64,000 nt of DNA. Origin: Pseudohongiella sp. O18. GTDB taxonomy: Bacteria > Pseudomonadota > Gammaproteobacteria > Pseudomonadales > Pseudohongiellaceae. The position numbers and the translations under genes are program-made. The DNA is taken from positions 744,001-808,000 of the forward strand of contig NZ_JAJSAR010000001.1 of assembly GCF_021729085.1 (NCBI RefSeq), written 5' to 3'. Positions 28,297-37,363 of the stretch are shown piece by piece. The notes beneath the pieces were generated by a model, which had not been told where the DNA came from, ran no database searches, and saw only the letters and a program-made list of their open reading frames with translations. Positions within the stretch are counted from its first letter, which is position 1. Every line of letters starts with the position of its first letter.

Positions 28297-28944
28297 ATGA
28301 AATTGATACTTAAACCCTTGCTGGCGATGGCGGCGATTGTGCTGCTGACTGCCTGCCAGTCAGCGTATTACGGGGCGATGGAACGATTGGGTGTAGCCAA
28401 ACGGGACATCATTGTAGACCGTGTTGAGGAGGCACAGGACGCCCAGCAGGAGGGGCAGGAGCAATTTCAGAATGCGCTGGAGCAGTTTCGCAGTGTGGTC
28501 AATTTTGATGGTGGTGACCTGCAACAGGTTTATGACCGCCTGGACGCTGAGTTTCAGCGCAGCGAGCAGGCTGCCGACCGTATTCGTGATCGAATCGAGG
28601 CAGTAGAGGATGTAGCCGATGCATTGTTTGACGAATGGGAAGATGAACTTGATCTTTATACTAATCAGCAATTGCGCCGCGACAGCGAACAGCAACTTCG
28701 TGCAACGCGCGATCGCTACGATCAACTGGCGCGCGCGATGCAGCGCTCAGAAGCAACGCTGGACCCCGTGCTCGACAGCCTGCGCGACAACGTGCTGTAT
28801 CTGAAGCACAACCTGAACGCCCGGGCGATTGCGTCGATACGCGGCGAGCTCGATACAATAGATGCAGATGTGGACGAATTGATGGCAGCGATGGAAGCCG
28901 CCATCGCCGAGTCAGATCGATTTATCGCGCAGATGCGCAGTTGA
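28297..28944 (+). CDS. DUF2959 lipoprotein
   Basis: This 215-residue protein has a lipoprotein signal ending LLTAC, with C20 as the lipidated residue. The rest is almost entirely helical and highly charged, with coiled-coil stretches (RVEEAQDAQQEGQEQFQNALEQF and DAEFQRSEQAADRIRDRIEAVED), which matches the DUF2959 family of proteobacterial envelope proteins. No enzyme motif is present. It has its own promoter region, shared back to back with cueR. The role is unknown. Confidence 0.85.
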   Translation: MKLILKPLLAMAAIVLLTACQSAYYGAMERLGVAKRDIIVDRVEEAQDAQQEGQEQFQNALEQFRSVVNFDGGDLQQVYDRLDAEFQRSEQAADRIRDRIEAVEDVADALFDEWEDELDLYTNQQLRRDSEQQLRATRDRYDQLARAMQRSEATLDPVLDSLRDNVLYLKHNLNARAIASIRGELDTIDADVDELMAAMEAAIAESDRFIAQMRS

Positions 28945-28973
28945 GCTGTCCTGATAGCTTCAGCAGACCCAGC

Positions 28974-29207
28974 CTAGCAGGGGCAGCGGCTTACCTTGCC
29001 CCCAGAACCGCTGCCATAACGGGCGTCGACGCGGTTTCGGTACCAGGCGGTGTAGTCGAGCGCGGGCATCTCCGGGTGATGCAACTTCATGTGCTCCAGG
29101 TATGCCTCGTAATCACCAACGCCAATCATCAGACGCAGCGTCTGGGCTGTCAATGACAGCCCTCGACGCAGTGTTGACGGGCGAAGAAAGTCGCCAGCAG
29201 TCATCAT
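28974..29207 (-). CDS. ybdD: YbdD/YjiX-family small protein (DUF466)
   Basis: This 77-residue cytoplasmic protein with the family core GVGDYEAYLEHMKLHHPEMPALDYTAWYRNRVDARYG belongs to the YbdD/YjiX group, almost always encoded directly after cstA-type genes. Its start overlaps the cstA stop (ATGA). The C-terminus carries a short Cys-containing tail. It is thought to assist or modulate the transporter, but its exact job is not established. Confidence 0.9.
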   Translation of the reverse strand: MMTAGDFLRPSTLRRGLSLTAQTLRLMIGVGDYEAYLEHMKLHHPEMPALDYTAWYRNRVDARYGSGSGGKVSRCPC

Positions 29208-31243
29208 GCATACTCCTGAGCTGGAACCAGTTTGGCCGCATCAGGGTTGTTCAGAGACTGGCGTATGGTTTTGATGGCAAAGAACACCATCGCAACCACA
29301 ATCACCATAAAAAACGCGGTCATGAATGCATTGATCCGATCGTTGAACAGCACCGCCTGCATCTGAACCATGGTTGTAGCTGGCGCCAGAATTTCACCGC
29401 GGGCAATGGCAGCGGAAAATACATCAGCATGTGACAGGAAACCAATGGCGGGAATCTCGCTGAACAGTTTCTGCCAGCCGGCGATCAGTGTAATCAGCAG
29501 GACCCAGGCCGCAGGCACAGCCGGCACCAGCGCCAGCCTGCCACGACCCATGCGCACCAGAGCCACGGTGGCCAGAATCAGTGCGATGCCTGCCAGCATC
29601 TGGTTAGAGATACCAAACAGCGCCCACAGGGTATTGATGCCGCCAAACGGATCAGACACACCCTGGTACAGGAAGTATCCCCAGCCGGACACGACCAGGC
29701 TGGTAGCGATCAGGTTGGCAAACAGATTGTTGGTATCTTTCATGGCGGGCACTGCAGTGCCCAGCAGATCCTGCATCAGGAAACGGCATACACGCGTACC
29801 GGCGTCCAGTGTGGTCAGGATGAACAGGGCTTCAAACAGAATGGCGAAGTGGTACCAGAACGCCATCATCGCGCCGCCGCCCATTGCCTGAGACAGAATA
29901 TGGGCCATGCCGACGGCGAAGGTTGGTGCACCCCCGGTTCGAGACAGAATGCTGCCTTCGCCCATGTCATTGGCCAGCTGGCTTAATGCTTCTGGTGTCA
30001 CTACAAAACCCCAGGAACTGATGGCAGCTGCGGCGCTTTCAACAGTCGTACCGATGACCGCAGGTCCGCTGTTCAGCGCGAAATAGACTCCCGGGTCAAG
30101 AACGCAGGCTGCTATCAGCGCCATGATGGCCACGAAGGATTCTACCAGCATGGCGCCGTATCCGATCGGGCGTACATGCCCTTCGTTATCAATCATCTTT
30201 GGCGTGGTACCTGAAGACACCAGAGCGTGGAAACCGGACACTGCACCACAGGCGATCGTAATAAACAGGAATGGGAACAGCGAGCCTGAGAACACCGGAC
30301 CTGTGCCATCGATAAACGGCGTAACAGCCGGCATTAGCAGCGGTGGGTTGACCACCAGGATACCGATAGCCAGGCCAATGATGGTACCGATTTTCAGGAA
30401 AGTGGACAGATAGTCGCGCGGAGCAAGCAGCAGCCAGACTGGCAACACTGAAGCAATAAATCCATAACCCATCAACCACAGTGTCAGCGTTTTGCCGTCC
30501 AGGTTAAACACCTGACCCCAGTAAGGGTGAGCGGCAACGGTCTGCCCGTAAAGCAGTGCAAACATCAGCATTGCAAAACCGATAACCGAGATTTCTCCCA
30601 CTTTGCCGGGCCGGATGTAACGCAGATAAACACCCATGAACAGTGCGATCGGAATGGTAGCCGCCAGCGTGAACACACCCCACGGGCTGCCGATCAGGGC
30701 CTTTACGACCACCATGCCGAGCACGGCGAGCAGGATGATCAGAATCGCCATGATGCCAACCAGCGCGATGATGCCCGCCACCGAGCCCATCTCGCGACGG
30801 ATCATTTCTCCCAGTGACGCGCCGTTTCTTCGCGTCGACAGGAACAGAATGATCATGTCCTGCACGGCACCCGCCAGCACCACACCTGCCAGTATCCACA
30901 GCGTGCCCGGCAGGTAACCCATCTGCGCCGCCAGGACCGGGCCAACCAGTGGGCCGGCGCCGGCAATCGCGGCGAAGTGATGCCCAAACAGCACCCACTT
31001 GTGAGTCGGCACATAGTCCAGGCCATCGCTCATGGTGTGAGCAGGTGTCGGCCGCGTTGGATCGACCAGCAATACTCGATTGGCGATGAACCTGCTGTAA
31101 TAGCGATAGGCAATCAGGTAAACCGAAATCGAGGCACAGACCAGCCACAGAGCACTGATTGTTTCTCCCCGGTGCAGAGCAAGCACTGCCAGACAGATAC
31201 TGCCGAACACGGCTATGAACGCCCACATTATTTTCTGCTTCAT
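29204..31243 (-). CDS. cstA: CstA-family pyruvate/peptide transporter
   Basis: This inner-membrane transporter of the CstA family includes the E. coli pyruvate transporters CstA and BtsT. It has 679 residues with about 16-18 hydrophobic helices and the conserved segments HHFAAIAGAGPLVGPVLAAQMGYLPG, STRRNGASLGEMIRREMG and SSGTTPKMIDNEGHVRPIGYG. It overlaps ybdD at the 3' end. Upstream is a 340-base intergenic region with helically phased direct repeats that could bind a response regulator. Imported pyruvate or small peptides would serve as carbon source during starvation. Confidence 0.93.
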   Translation of the reverse strand: MKQKIMWAFIAVFGSICLAVLALHRGETISALWLVCASISVYLIAYRYYSRFIANRVLLVDPTRPTPAHTMSDGLDYVPTHKWVLFGHHFAAIAGAGPLVGPVLAAQMGYLPGTLWILAGVVLAGAVQDMIILFLSTRRNGASLGEMIRREMGSVAGIIALVGIMAILIILLAVLGMVVVKALIGSPWGVFTLAATIPIALFMGVYLRYIRPGKVGEISVIGFAMLMFALLYGQTVAAHPYWGQVFNLDGKTLTLWLMGYGFIASVLPVWLLLAPRDYLSTFLKIGTIIGLAIGILVVNPPLLMPAVTPFIDGTGPVFSGSLFPFLFITIACGAVSGFHALVSSGTTPKMIDNEGHVRPIGYGAMLVESFVAIMALIAACVLDPGVYFALNSGPAVIGTTVESAAAAISSWGFVVTPEALSQLANDMGEGSILSRTGGAPTFAVGMAHILSQAMGGGAMMAFWYHFAILFEALFILTTLDAGTRVCRFLMQDLLGTAVPAMKDTNNLFANLIATSLVVSGWGYFLYQGVSDPFGGINTLWALFGISNQMLAGIALILATVALVRMGRGRLALVPAVPAAWVLLITLIAGWQKLFSEIPAIGFLSHADVFSAAIARGEILAPATTMVQMQAVLFNDRINAFMTAFFMVIVVAMVFFAIKTIRQSLNNPDAAKLVPAQEYA

Positions 31244-31583
31244 GATTCAAGACCCCAGGGTCAATTGAAGGTTGAGAGGAAGGAAGTTATGGTTGAGAAA
31301 GCGTTGAGAGGAGTGATATTGATTGTCCAAATCCGCGAAGGACCCGCAGCTAGATTTGGCGAAGGCTAACAGTAAAATCAGGAAAAGATAGATGGGTCAA
31401 AGAATATTTTTTTGCGAGAGAAAACTGGTATGAGGTTTGCCGGCAGGCAAACGAGTTGAGTAGGAGAAATCGCTGGGATGCGCAATAGCTCTGCAGAAAT
31501 ATTTTTTAAATCAACAGGAAGATTCGGATTTATGCAGCTAATATCAGGCTGTACATCCGAACAACAATAACAAAGATCAAAAT
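31244..31583. promoter_or_regulatory. 340-base divergent intergenic region
   Basis: This gap holds the promoters of cstA (leftward) and of the bPH2 pair (rightward). The notable content is the set of GTTGAGA repeats at 31271-31312. A 26-codon frame at 31290-31370 has a ribosome-like site but no other support. The right half is A/T-rich (31397-31412 has an A/T run) and otherwise featureless. Confidence 0.5.
31271..31312. repeat. Phased direct repeats upstream of cstA
   Basis: GTTGAGA occurs at 31271, 31292 and 31303. The first and third copies extend to GTTGAGAGGA. Start-to-start distances are 21 and 11 bases, that is two and one helical turns. This resembles the pair of nine-base direct repeats with 12-base spacing bound by LytTR-type response regulators, which control cstA/btsT-type genes in E. 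coli. The sites lie 28-69 bases upstream of the cstA start. Confidence 0.4.
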
Positions 31584-32102
31584 ATGATGACGGATTATCA
31601 GGACGTAGACCCCGCCTACAAAACGCTGCTGCGACTTATCATCCTGATGGACACCGCATTGCTTCTGGTGCTCTGCGCATTGCTGACACGACTGGTACCG
31701 ATTGTGCCGCTCTGGGCGGGTACTACCATAGCCGGGCTGATAATCCTGCTGGCAGGTACTTACGCGACCTTCTGGGTCAACAAGCGCTATCGTCTGACAG
31801 GTTTTCAGGTTCAGCCACAGGCGGTGTATTTTCGCACTGGTGCACTGTGGCGCACGCAGACGGTAGTCACACTGAACCGCATTCAGCATGTAGAAATCAC
31901 TCAGGGTCCGCTCGAGCGGCTATTGAAACTGGCCAGGCTGGTAATCTATACCGCAGGCGGGCGTGGATCTGATCTGACAATCCCGGGGCTCCCGGTGGCG
32001 AGTGCAGAAACCATTCGTGATGGCCTGCTGCAACGAATCGATGAGCAGCCGCGATACGATGAACAGGGAGAGGCGGAGGCGGTCAGTGACGAACACTTAT
32101 GA
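31584..32102 (+). CDS. bPH2-domain membrane protein (YdbS-like)
   Basis: This 172-residue protein has two hydrophobic helices near the N-terminus (about 17-38 and 45-65) followed by one bacterial pleckstrin-homology domain (bPH2/DUF304), with RYRLTGFQVQPQAVYFRTGALWRTQTVVTLNRIQHVEITQGPLER as the core. It matches the smaller member (YdbS) of the YdbS-YdbT pair. These proteins are widespread; in Bacillus they affect secretion and antimicrobial resistance, and their biochemical role is unknown. It overlaps the next gene. Confidence 0.85.
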   Translation: MMTDYQDVDPAYKTLLRLIILMDTALLLVLCALLTRLVPIVPLWAGTTIAGLIILLAGTYATFWVNKRYRLTGFQVQPQAVYFRTGALWRTQTVVTLNRIQHVEITQGPLERLLKLARLVIYTAGGRGSDLTIPGLPVASAETIRDGLLQRIDEQPRYDEQGEAEAVSDEHL

Positions 32103-33582
32103 ACGCGTTTCCCTGTGGGCACTGATCTACTTCATCGGGCGAACTCTGATTTTGTTTCTGCGTCAGGCAGTCAATCTGATTCCGCTGGCTGTGGTGATAG
32201 TGACTGGAGGTGACCAGTTGCGTCTGGTCATCCTGTGGCTGCTCGCTACGGGCTTACCAACACTCATCGTGGTGCACGCCGTTGCGTCCTGGTGGTGCTT
32301 CCGCTATCGGGCAGATGCACACACGCTGCATGTGCGTGAAGGCATTCTCAAGCGGACTCAGCTGACTCTGGACTACGATCGCATTCAACTGGCGGATATC
32401 CGCCAGCCCTGGTATTTCAGACCTTTCGGTCAGTCGATACTCGGAGTCGAAAGCGCGGGATCCGATGGCAAGGAAGTTGAGCTCGCAGGACTTTCATATG
32501 ACCGGGCTGAGTCATTGCGTCAGGCCATGATGCAGCACAAGGAAAATGCTCAGGGTCTGGCGGCAATTGATTCGCCGGCCGATGACTTCCGAGTCGATAT
32601 TGATAGCTCAGTCGCAGGCTTCAGATTGACCTTGCCTTTGTCAGAGCTTGTCCGTTATGGCTTGATGCATAATCCAGTGCTGTTGGCTCTTCCCGTTGTG
32701 GCTTATCCGCTAAGCCAGCTAGATTTTATTGATGACTGGGTGATCCCGCGAGTGGAGGGTCTGGTAACGCTGATCGAGAGGGGAGGTGGGGTCCTGCAGA
32801 CGACTCTCTTGTGGGGGGGCGGCGTGCTTGCCGTGCTGGCGTTGTTGGTGGTGGCTTCCGTTTTGCTGTCAATCGTGCGCTACTACGGGTTCACACTAAC
32901 GGTTACAGGACAGCGCTACCAGACACGGGCGGGCTTGCTCAGTATCGTCACTCGCAGCTTTCAGTATGTGCGGCTGCAGCGGCTGGTCTGGAGTCAGGGC
33001 ATAATAGCTCGCGCCATGGGGCGCCGGTCGCTTCGCATAGATCAGACAGGCAGGCCGGATACCATGCAGCAGGCCAAGAAGTTTTTTGTTCCTATCCTCA
33101 ATGCCGAACGTGAAGCAGGTATTAAACAGCAACTAAGACTGACAGACGCAAACTGGCAATCTGTTCACCCAGCCAGCATGATACTGCCATGGCTAATGAC
33201 GACATCCGCGCTTACTTTACTGGTGGCGCTGTTAACTTCATGGAGTCTGGAGTGGGTGCTGGGATCGCTGTTACTGATCTGCCCTGGTGTAGCTTTGCTT
33301 GTATGGGCGAGCTGGCGCCTACGTGCAGTTTATGTCGATGATAACTGGATCGCGCTGCGACGTGGGATGATCGGCCAGCAGCAAAGCTGGATTCCGGCGT
33401 ACAAAATGCAGACCTTGCGAATTCGACAGGGACCCTGGTTAAGACTGTGGGGAACATCAGCACTGCAAGTGCTTAGCGCAGGTGGTCGCGAGACAATAGC
33501 CTGGTTGCCCGTTGCACAGATTGAGGCCCTGCAGTCGCGGCTTACAAAGTGCACGGCGGTCTACCAGGGCCGCTGGATGTGA
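32086..33582 (+). CDS. Multi-bPH2-domain membrane protein (YdbT-like)
   Basis: A GTG at 32086, inside the end of the previous gene, gives a 498-residue product; a longer frame from 32002 is not needed. There are six or so hydrophobic helices and three bPH2 repeats, recognisable by the recurring GILKRTQLTLDYDRIQLADIRQP, RAGLLSIVTRSFQYVRLQRLVWSQG and RRGMIGQQQSWIPAYKMQTLRIRQGP segments. This is the YdbT-like partner of the preceding YdbS-like protein, and the two probably form a membrane complex. It ends 12 bases from the stop of the convergent metallopeptidase gene. Confidence 0.85.
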   Translation: MTNTYERVSLWALIYFIGRTLILFLRQAVNLIPLAVVIVTGGDQLRLVILWLLATGLPTLIVVHAVASWWCFRYRADAHTLHVREGILKRTQLTLDYDRIQLADIRQPWYFRPFGQSILGVESAGSDGKEVELAGLSYDRAESLRQAMMQHKENAQGLAAIDSPADDFRVDIDSSVAGFRLTLPLSELVRYGLMHNPVLLALPVVAYPLSQLDFIDDWVIPRVEGLVTLIERGGGVLQTTLLWGGGVLAVLALLVVASVLLSIVRYYGFTLTVTGQRYQTRAGLLSIVTRSFQYVRLQRLVWSQGIIARAMGRRSLRIDQTGRPDTMQQAKKFFVPILNAEREAGIKQQLRLTDANWQSVHPASMILPWLMTTSALTLLVALLTSWSLEWVLGSLLLICPGVALLVWASWRLRAVYVDDNWIALRRGMIGQQQSWIPAYKMQTLRIRQGPWLRLWGTSALQVLSAGGRETIAWLPVAQIEALQSRLTKCTAVYQGRWM

Positions 33583-33594
33583 ACATTTATTTGA

Positions 33595-34716
33595 TCAGGA
33601 GATCACGCTGTGTACCAGATACATCTTACGCAGCGAATCCACGGTCAACACAAACGGATAGCTGTCGGGCTGACCCATACTGCGGGCCAGCACGTTGAGG
33701 ACGCTGCTCAGTCGCACCCACTGATTAACCTTTTGCATAAAGCCGTCAGAGAGTTCGGAGTCAGCCATGTGAAATGGAAGCTCTGCAAGATCCTGCTGTG
33801 TGAAGGGATCGGTCTGAATGCTCAGTGCATCCGCAGCAATACCAAATTGCTCAGCCGCGCTTAGCGTGTCAGTCATGTGCAGATAATGCGCCCAGGTTTC
33901 TGCCCAGTCTTCCCAGGGGTGCGAGGCCGCATAGCTGCTGATGTAATGGCTTTGCCAGTCAGCCGGGGGACCAACATTGTAGTGATTCTGGAGCGAGGCC
34001 GTGTAATCCTGACGCTCATCACCAAACAGGCTTCTGTAAACGGGTAACCAATTGGTGTCGCGAATCAGGAGATCCCAGTAGTAATGCCCGGACTCGTGGC
34101 GGAAATGTCCCAGCAGTGTGCGGTAAGGCTCCTGCATCTGTTGACGAATCTGCTCACGAAAGGCAGGGTCGGCCTCGGCGATATCGATGGTTATGACGCC
34201 AGCTTTGTGACCAGTGACAGGAGCATCCTCTCCTGGCTGCCAGCGCAACAACTCAAAGCCCAGGCCCTTTTGCGGATCCATTTGCCGTGTTTTTACCGGC
34301 AGCCCCAACATCAGCAGCTGCGCAATCAGCCGCCGTTTGGCAAGCTCACACAGACGCCAGTAGTCGGGATTTCCAGACTGAGAAAGATCAGGAATGGTGA
34401 TGTTGGTCGCGCAGGCAAGACACAGGTCGGCAGGCGAATCCTGGTCCAGCGAACCTGTGACAAGCCAGTTGCATTGTGCGGCAGAGTCAACATTGGCGCA
34501 GCGTCGATAGCTGGCAATAACGGCTTTGTCGCTGTCGCAGTCTGTCTGCAATACCCAGCGACCTGCCTGCTCGGCAGGCACCAGGCTTTGCAGTTGACCT
34601 TGCTCTGGGTGAAAGCCAAGCGCCGAGCCACAACGCAGGCAAACGCTGTTGTCAAAGAATACGACCTGGCCACATTGGCACAACTGCCGGTGACTGTATG
34701 AACTGAACAGGATCAT
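33595..34716 (-). CDS. Zinc-ribbon putative metallopeptidase, last gene of the alpha-E operon
   Basis: The 373-residue protein starts with a zinc ribbon (C13, C15, C26, C29 in QLCQCGQVVFFDNSVCLRC). A gluzincin-like domain follows with HExxH at 207-211 (FRHESGHYYW) and a candidate third ligand E273 in WAETWAHY. It belongs to the putative zinc-binding metallopeptidase family that is repeatedly encoded beside alpha-E/ATP-grasp/transglutaminase genes. It starts directly after the alpha-E stop on the same strand, so it is the third gene of that operon. A role as the peptidase that trims or recycles the peptide made by the cluster is inference. Confidence 0.85.
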   Translation of the reverse strand: MILFSSYSHRQLCQCGQVVFFDNSVCLRCGSALGFHPEQGQLQSLVPAEQAGRWVLQTDCDSDKAVIASYRRCANVDSAAQCNWLVTGSLDQDSPADLCLACATNITIPDLSQSGNPDYWRLCELAKRRLIAQLLMLGLPVKTRQMDPQKGLGFELLRWQPGEDAPVTGHKAGVITIDIAEADPAFREQIRQQMQEPYRTLLGHFRHESGHYYWDLLIRDTNWLPVYRSLFGDERQDYTASLQNHYNVGPPADWQSHYISSYAASHPWEDWAETWAHYLHMTDTLSAAEQFGIAADALSIQTDPFTQQDLAELPFHMADSELSDGFMQKVNQWVRLSSVLNVLARSMGQPDSYPFVLTVDSLRKMYLVHSVIS

Positions 34717-35679
34717 CTATGAGGCCTGAGTCTGCACATTATCCTGTACGCGCGCGAAATAGGTCTTTGCCAGCGCGTCGTGAAGCTCACTGAAGTCCAG
34801 TTGAATATCGTCGACGAAGGCATGCAGGCGCTCCGGCTCACTGGCCAGCAGCGGGATATCCGCCCTGGAAAGATGCTCGCGGCAGGTCTCCACTTCGTTT
34901 AGTACAATCTCATGACGTGGTAGCGTCAATAGTGCATTCGCGAATCGTTCCAGACAGGTCCCGACAGCGCGCGGAAAGCTCCGATTCTGCAACAGGAAGC
35001 TCAATACATCCGGGCCCCGGATACGCAGTCGAACATGCTGGCGATACATTTGATAACCGCTGAGTGATTTGAGCACACTCATCCATTGAATATTTTCAAA
35101 AGGGGTCAGTTCTCCCGGGCTGCGCGGCAGCAGATTACCTGACCTCACATCGATAATTCGGGTGATCATGTCTGCACGCTCGAGCTGACGTCCCAGCATT
35201 AGAAACGTGCGCGCCTGCGTGTAGCTGAGCGTGCCCTCAATCAATCCATTGACAGTCTGGCAGCTGCGAATCACGCGTCTCAAAAATGCGTCGCGCTTGC
35301 GTGGTGTGATACCCGATTCAACCTGGTCGCGCACCGCAATAAACAGCTGGTTGACCTCTTCCCATATCTCTCTGGGGATAACGTCACGTGTGGTGCGAAG
35401 ATTCTCACGTGCCGCTGCCAGTGAGCGGATGATGGAACCGTCATAGCGCTTATCCCCACATATGAAAGTCAGCACACTGACTTCATCACGATTGGGATAG
35501 AGCTCGTCAAACAGTTCGGCGTTGCCCGTGATCGCAATAATCTCTGACCAGCCGAGTTGTGTGGCGCGGGGCAGGTCCAGCAACAGGTTACTATTGACAC
35601 TGAGCAGGCGTGCGGTGTCTTCGGTTCGTTCGATGTAACGTGCCAGCCAGTATATATTTTCAGCAACGCGAGAGAGCAT
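34717..35679 (-). CDS. Alpha-E domain protein (DUF403)
   Basis: The 320-residue all-helical protein opens with the family signature MLSRVAENIYWLARYIERTEDTARLL. It also contains the ARTFLMLGRQLERADMITRIIDVR and SQVNGL-type helices of the alpha-E superfamily, in which conserved Glu and Arg residues line a presumed active site. It lies two bases after the ATP-grasp gene and abuts the metallopeptidase gene. In the published prediction of Aravind and colleagues, alpha-E proteins accompany permuted ATP-grasp ligases and transglutaminases in a peptide-synthesis system. No enzymatic activity has been shown that I know of. Confidence 0.92.
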   Translation of the reverse strand: MLSRVAENIYWLARYIERTEDTARLLSVNSNLLLDLPRATQLGWSEIIAITGNAELFDELYPNRDEVSVLTFICGDKRYDGSIIRSLAAARENLRTTRDVIPREIWEEVNQLFIAVRDQVESGITPRKRDAFLRRVIRSCQTVNGLIEGTLSYTQARTFLMLGRQLERADMITRIIDVRSGNLLPRSPGELTPFENIQWMSVLKSLSGYQMYRQHVRLRIRGPDVLSFLLQNRSFPRAVGTCLERFANALLTLPRHEIVLNEVETCREHLSRADIPLLASEPERLHAFVDDIQLDFSELHDALAKTYFARVQDNVQTQAS

Positions 35680-35681
35680 GG

Positions 35682-37136
35682 TCAGCGGCCCTCCACATCG
35701 ACAATCCAGGTGTCCTTACTGCCGCCACCCTGGGAAGAGTTGACGACCAGCGAGCCTTTGACCAGTGCCACTCGCGTCAAACCGCCGGTGGTCACGTAAG
35801 TGGATTGCCCCGATAGAATGAATGGACGCAGATCAACATGGCGCGGCTCCATCACGTTACCGATCAGAGTTGGAGACGTTGATAGTGCGAGAGTCGGCTG
35901 CGCCATGTAATTGCGAGGGTCCGCCTTGATCAGCTCGGCGAACTTCTTGCGTTCTTTTTTATTCACGTGCGGGCCGATCATCATGCCATAGCCACCCGAC
36001 TCATTGGCGGGTTTAACGACCAGCTTGTCCAGATTGTCGAGTACGTATTTGCGGTCGTCCTCAAACATGCACAGATAGCTGGGTACGTTCGGGATCAGTG
36101 GTTCCTGGTCGAGATAATATTTGATGATCTTCGGCACAAAGGCATACACCACCTTGTCGTCTGCTACGCCAGCACCCGGCGCATTGGCCAGCGCCACATT
36201 ACCTTTACGCCATGCGCGCATCAGGCCTCGGGCACCCAGCGCCGATTCGGGGTTAAACACCTCGGGGTCAAGGAACATGTCGTCAACGCGCCGATAAATG
36301 ACATCGACTCTCTCAAGGCCGTCCACCATGCGCATGTACACGCAGTCATCATCACCGACCACGAGGTCGGATCCTTCAACCAGCTGCACACCCATTTGCT
36401 GTGCCAGGTAGGCATGCTCATAGTAGGCGCTGTTATAGATGCCTGGTGTCAGGATGACTATTGAGGGGTCATCACCAGGGCGCGGGCTCATAGATGCCAG
36501 CATTTCGTATAGCTGGGATGTGTAATCGTCGACTGGCTGAATGAAACCGGTAGCAAAAAGCTCTGGCATCACCCGCTTGGTGACATTACGGTTTTCCAGC
36601 ATGTAAGAGACGCCCGAGGGTACACGCAAGTTGTCCTCGAGCACGTAAAGTGTACCGTCTTTGTCACGCACAAGGTCTGAGCCACAGATATGTGCCCAGA
36701 TGTTGTGTGGGGTATTGATGCCGACGCACTGGGGGCGGAAGTTTACTGATTGTTTCAGCAATTCGGCGGGGAAGACACCGTCTTTGATGATTTTCTGGTC
36801 GTGGTACAGGTCATTGATGAACATGTTGAGCGCCTGTACACGCTGTTTCAGGCCGGCCTCGGTTTTTTGCCATTCCTGCAGCGGTATGATGCGCGGCACA
36901 ATGTCAAAAGGCCATGCCCGGTCTATCATGCTGCCTTCGGTATACACGGTGAACGTGATGCCCATCAGTTGAATGGCCAGTTCAGCAGCAGCCTTGTGCT
37001 CGCCCAGTTCCTTCGCGTCAAGCCGTGCCAGATATTCGCATAGCATATGTGCTTCGGGACGGGGCTTGCCGGGTGCGGCAATCAGCTCGTCATAGAATCC
37101 ATCAAAACTATAGGTATCCCAGTCTACATTGCTCAT
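35682..37136 (-). CDS. Circularly permuted type 2 ATP-grasp protein (stand-alone, apparently intact)
   Basis: This is a predicted peptide ligase of 484 residues. The segment normally at the C-terminus of ATP-grasp enzymes comes first: DLVRDKDGTLYVLEDNLRVPSG at about 154-175, with the Glu-Asp-Asn metal site at 167-169. The nucleotide-binding part comes last: LVVKPANESGGYGM at 372-385 with the ATP-contacting lysine and glycine loop, then HVDLRPFIL. All key residues are present, so it should bind ATP and ligate a carboxylate to an amine. It is the first gene of the leftward operon (then alpha-E, metallopeptidase) and is divergent from the transglutaminase-DUF2126 gene. Confidence 0.92.
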   Translation of the reverse strand: MSNVDWDTYSFDGFYDELIAAPGKPRPEAHMLCEYLARLDAKELGEHKAAAELAIQLMGITFTVYTEGSMIDRAWPFDIVPRIIPLQEWQKTEAGLKQRVQALNMFINDLYHDQKIIKDGVFPAELLKQSVNFRPQCVGINTPHNIWAHICGSDLVRDKDGTLYVLEDNLRVPSGVSYMLENRNVTKRVMPELFATGFIQPVDDYTSQLYEMLASMSPRPGDDPSIVILTPGIYNSAYYEHAYLAQQMGVQLVEGSDLVVGDDDCVYMRMVDGLERVDVIYRRVDDMFLDPEVFNPESALGARGLMRAWRKGNVALANAPGAGVADDKVVYAFVPKIIKYYLDQEPLIPNVPSYLCMFEDDRKYVLDNLDKLVVKPANESGGYGMMIGPHVNKKERKKFAELIKADPRNYMAQPTLALSTSPTLIGNVMEPRHVDLRPFILSGQSTYVTTGGLTRVALVKGSLVVNSSQGGGSKDTWIVDVEGR

Positions 37137-37302
37137 TCAGATCTTTTTGTCCAAAACGTGGATAGCGGTTTTCCTGCAATAATTGTGCAATCACTGTACC
37201 AGTTCATCACGTTGTATCATGCGGCTGGTTGATCGGCAACTGCGGCATGGTGCGGTTTAATCAAAACAGCTCACATTGCATTAACGGTTGAGTGTTTGTC
37301 AT

Positions 37303-37330
37303 TTGCAATTGGCATCGCCCTTGCTATGCT
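37303..37330 (+). promoter_or_regulatory. Probable promoter of the rightward transglutaminase operon
   Basis: TTGCAA (37303-37308) and TATGCT (37325-37330) are 16 bases apart, 34 bases before the ATG at 37364. The 227-base gap 37137-37363 must also hold the promoter of the leftward ATP-grasp operon; I could not place that one. Confidence 0.5.
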
Positions 37331-37363
37331 CGATAGACCGTTCTATGAGCCGGACTTCCTGTC

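Noticed and set aside
31290-31370. 26-codon open frame with a GGAAGG-like site upstream
   Set aside because: It is too short, shows no hydrophobic or known pattern, and lies in the cstA control region; the site is explained by the GTTGAGAGGA repeats.
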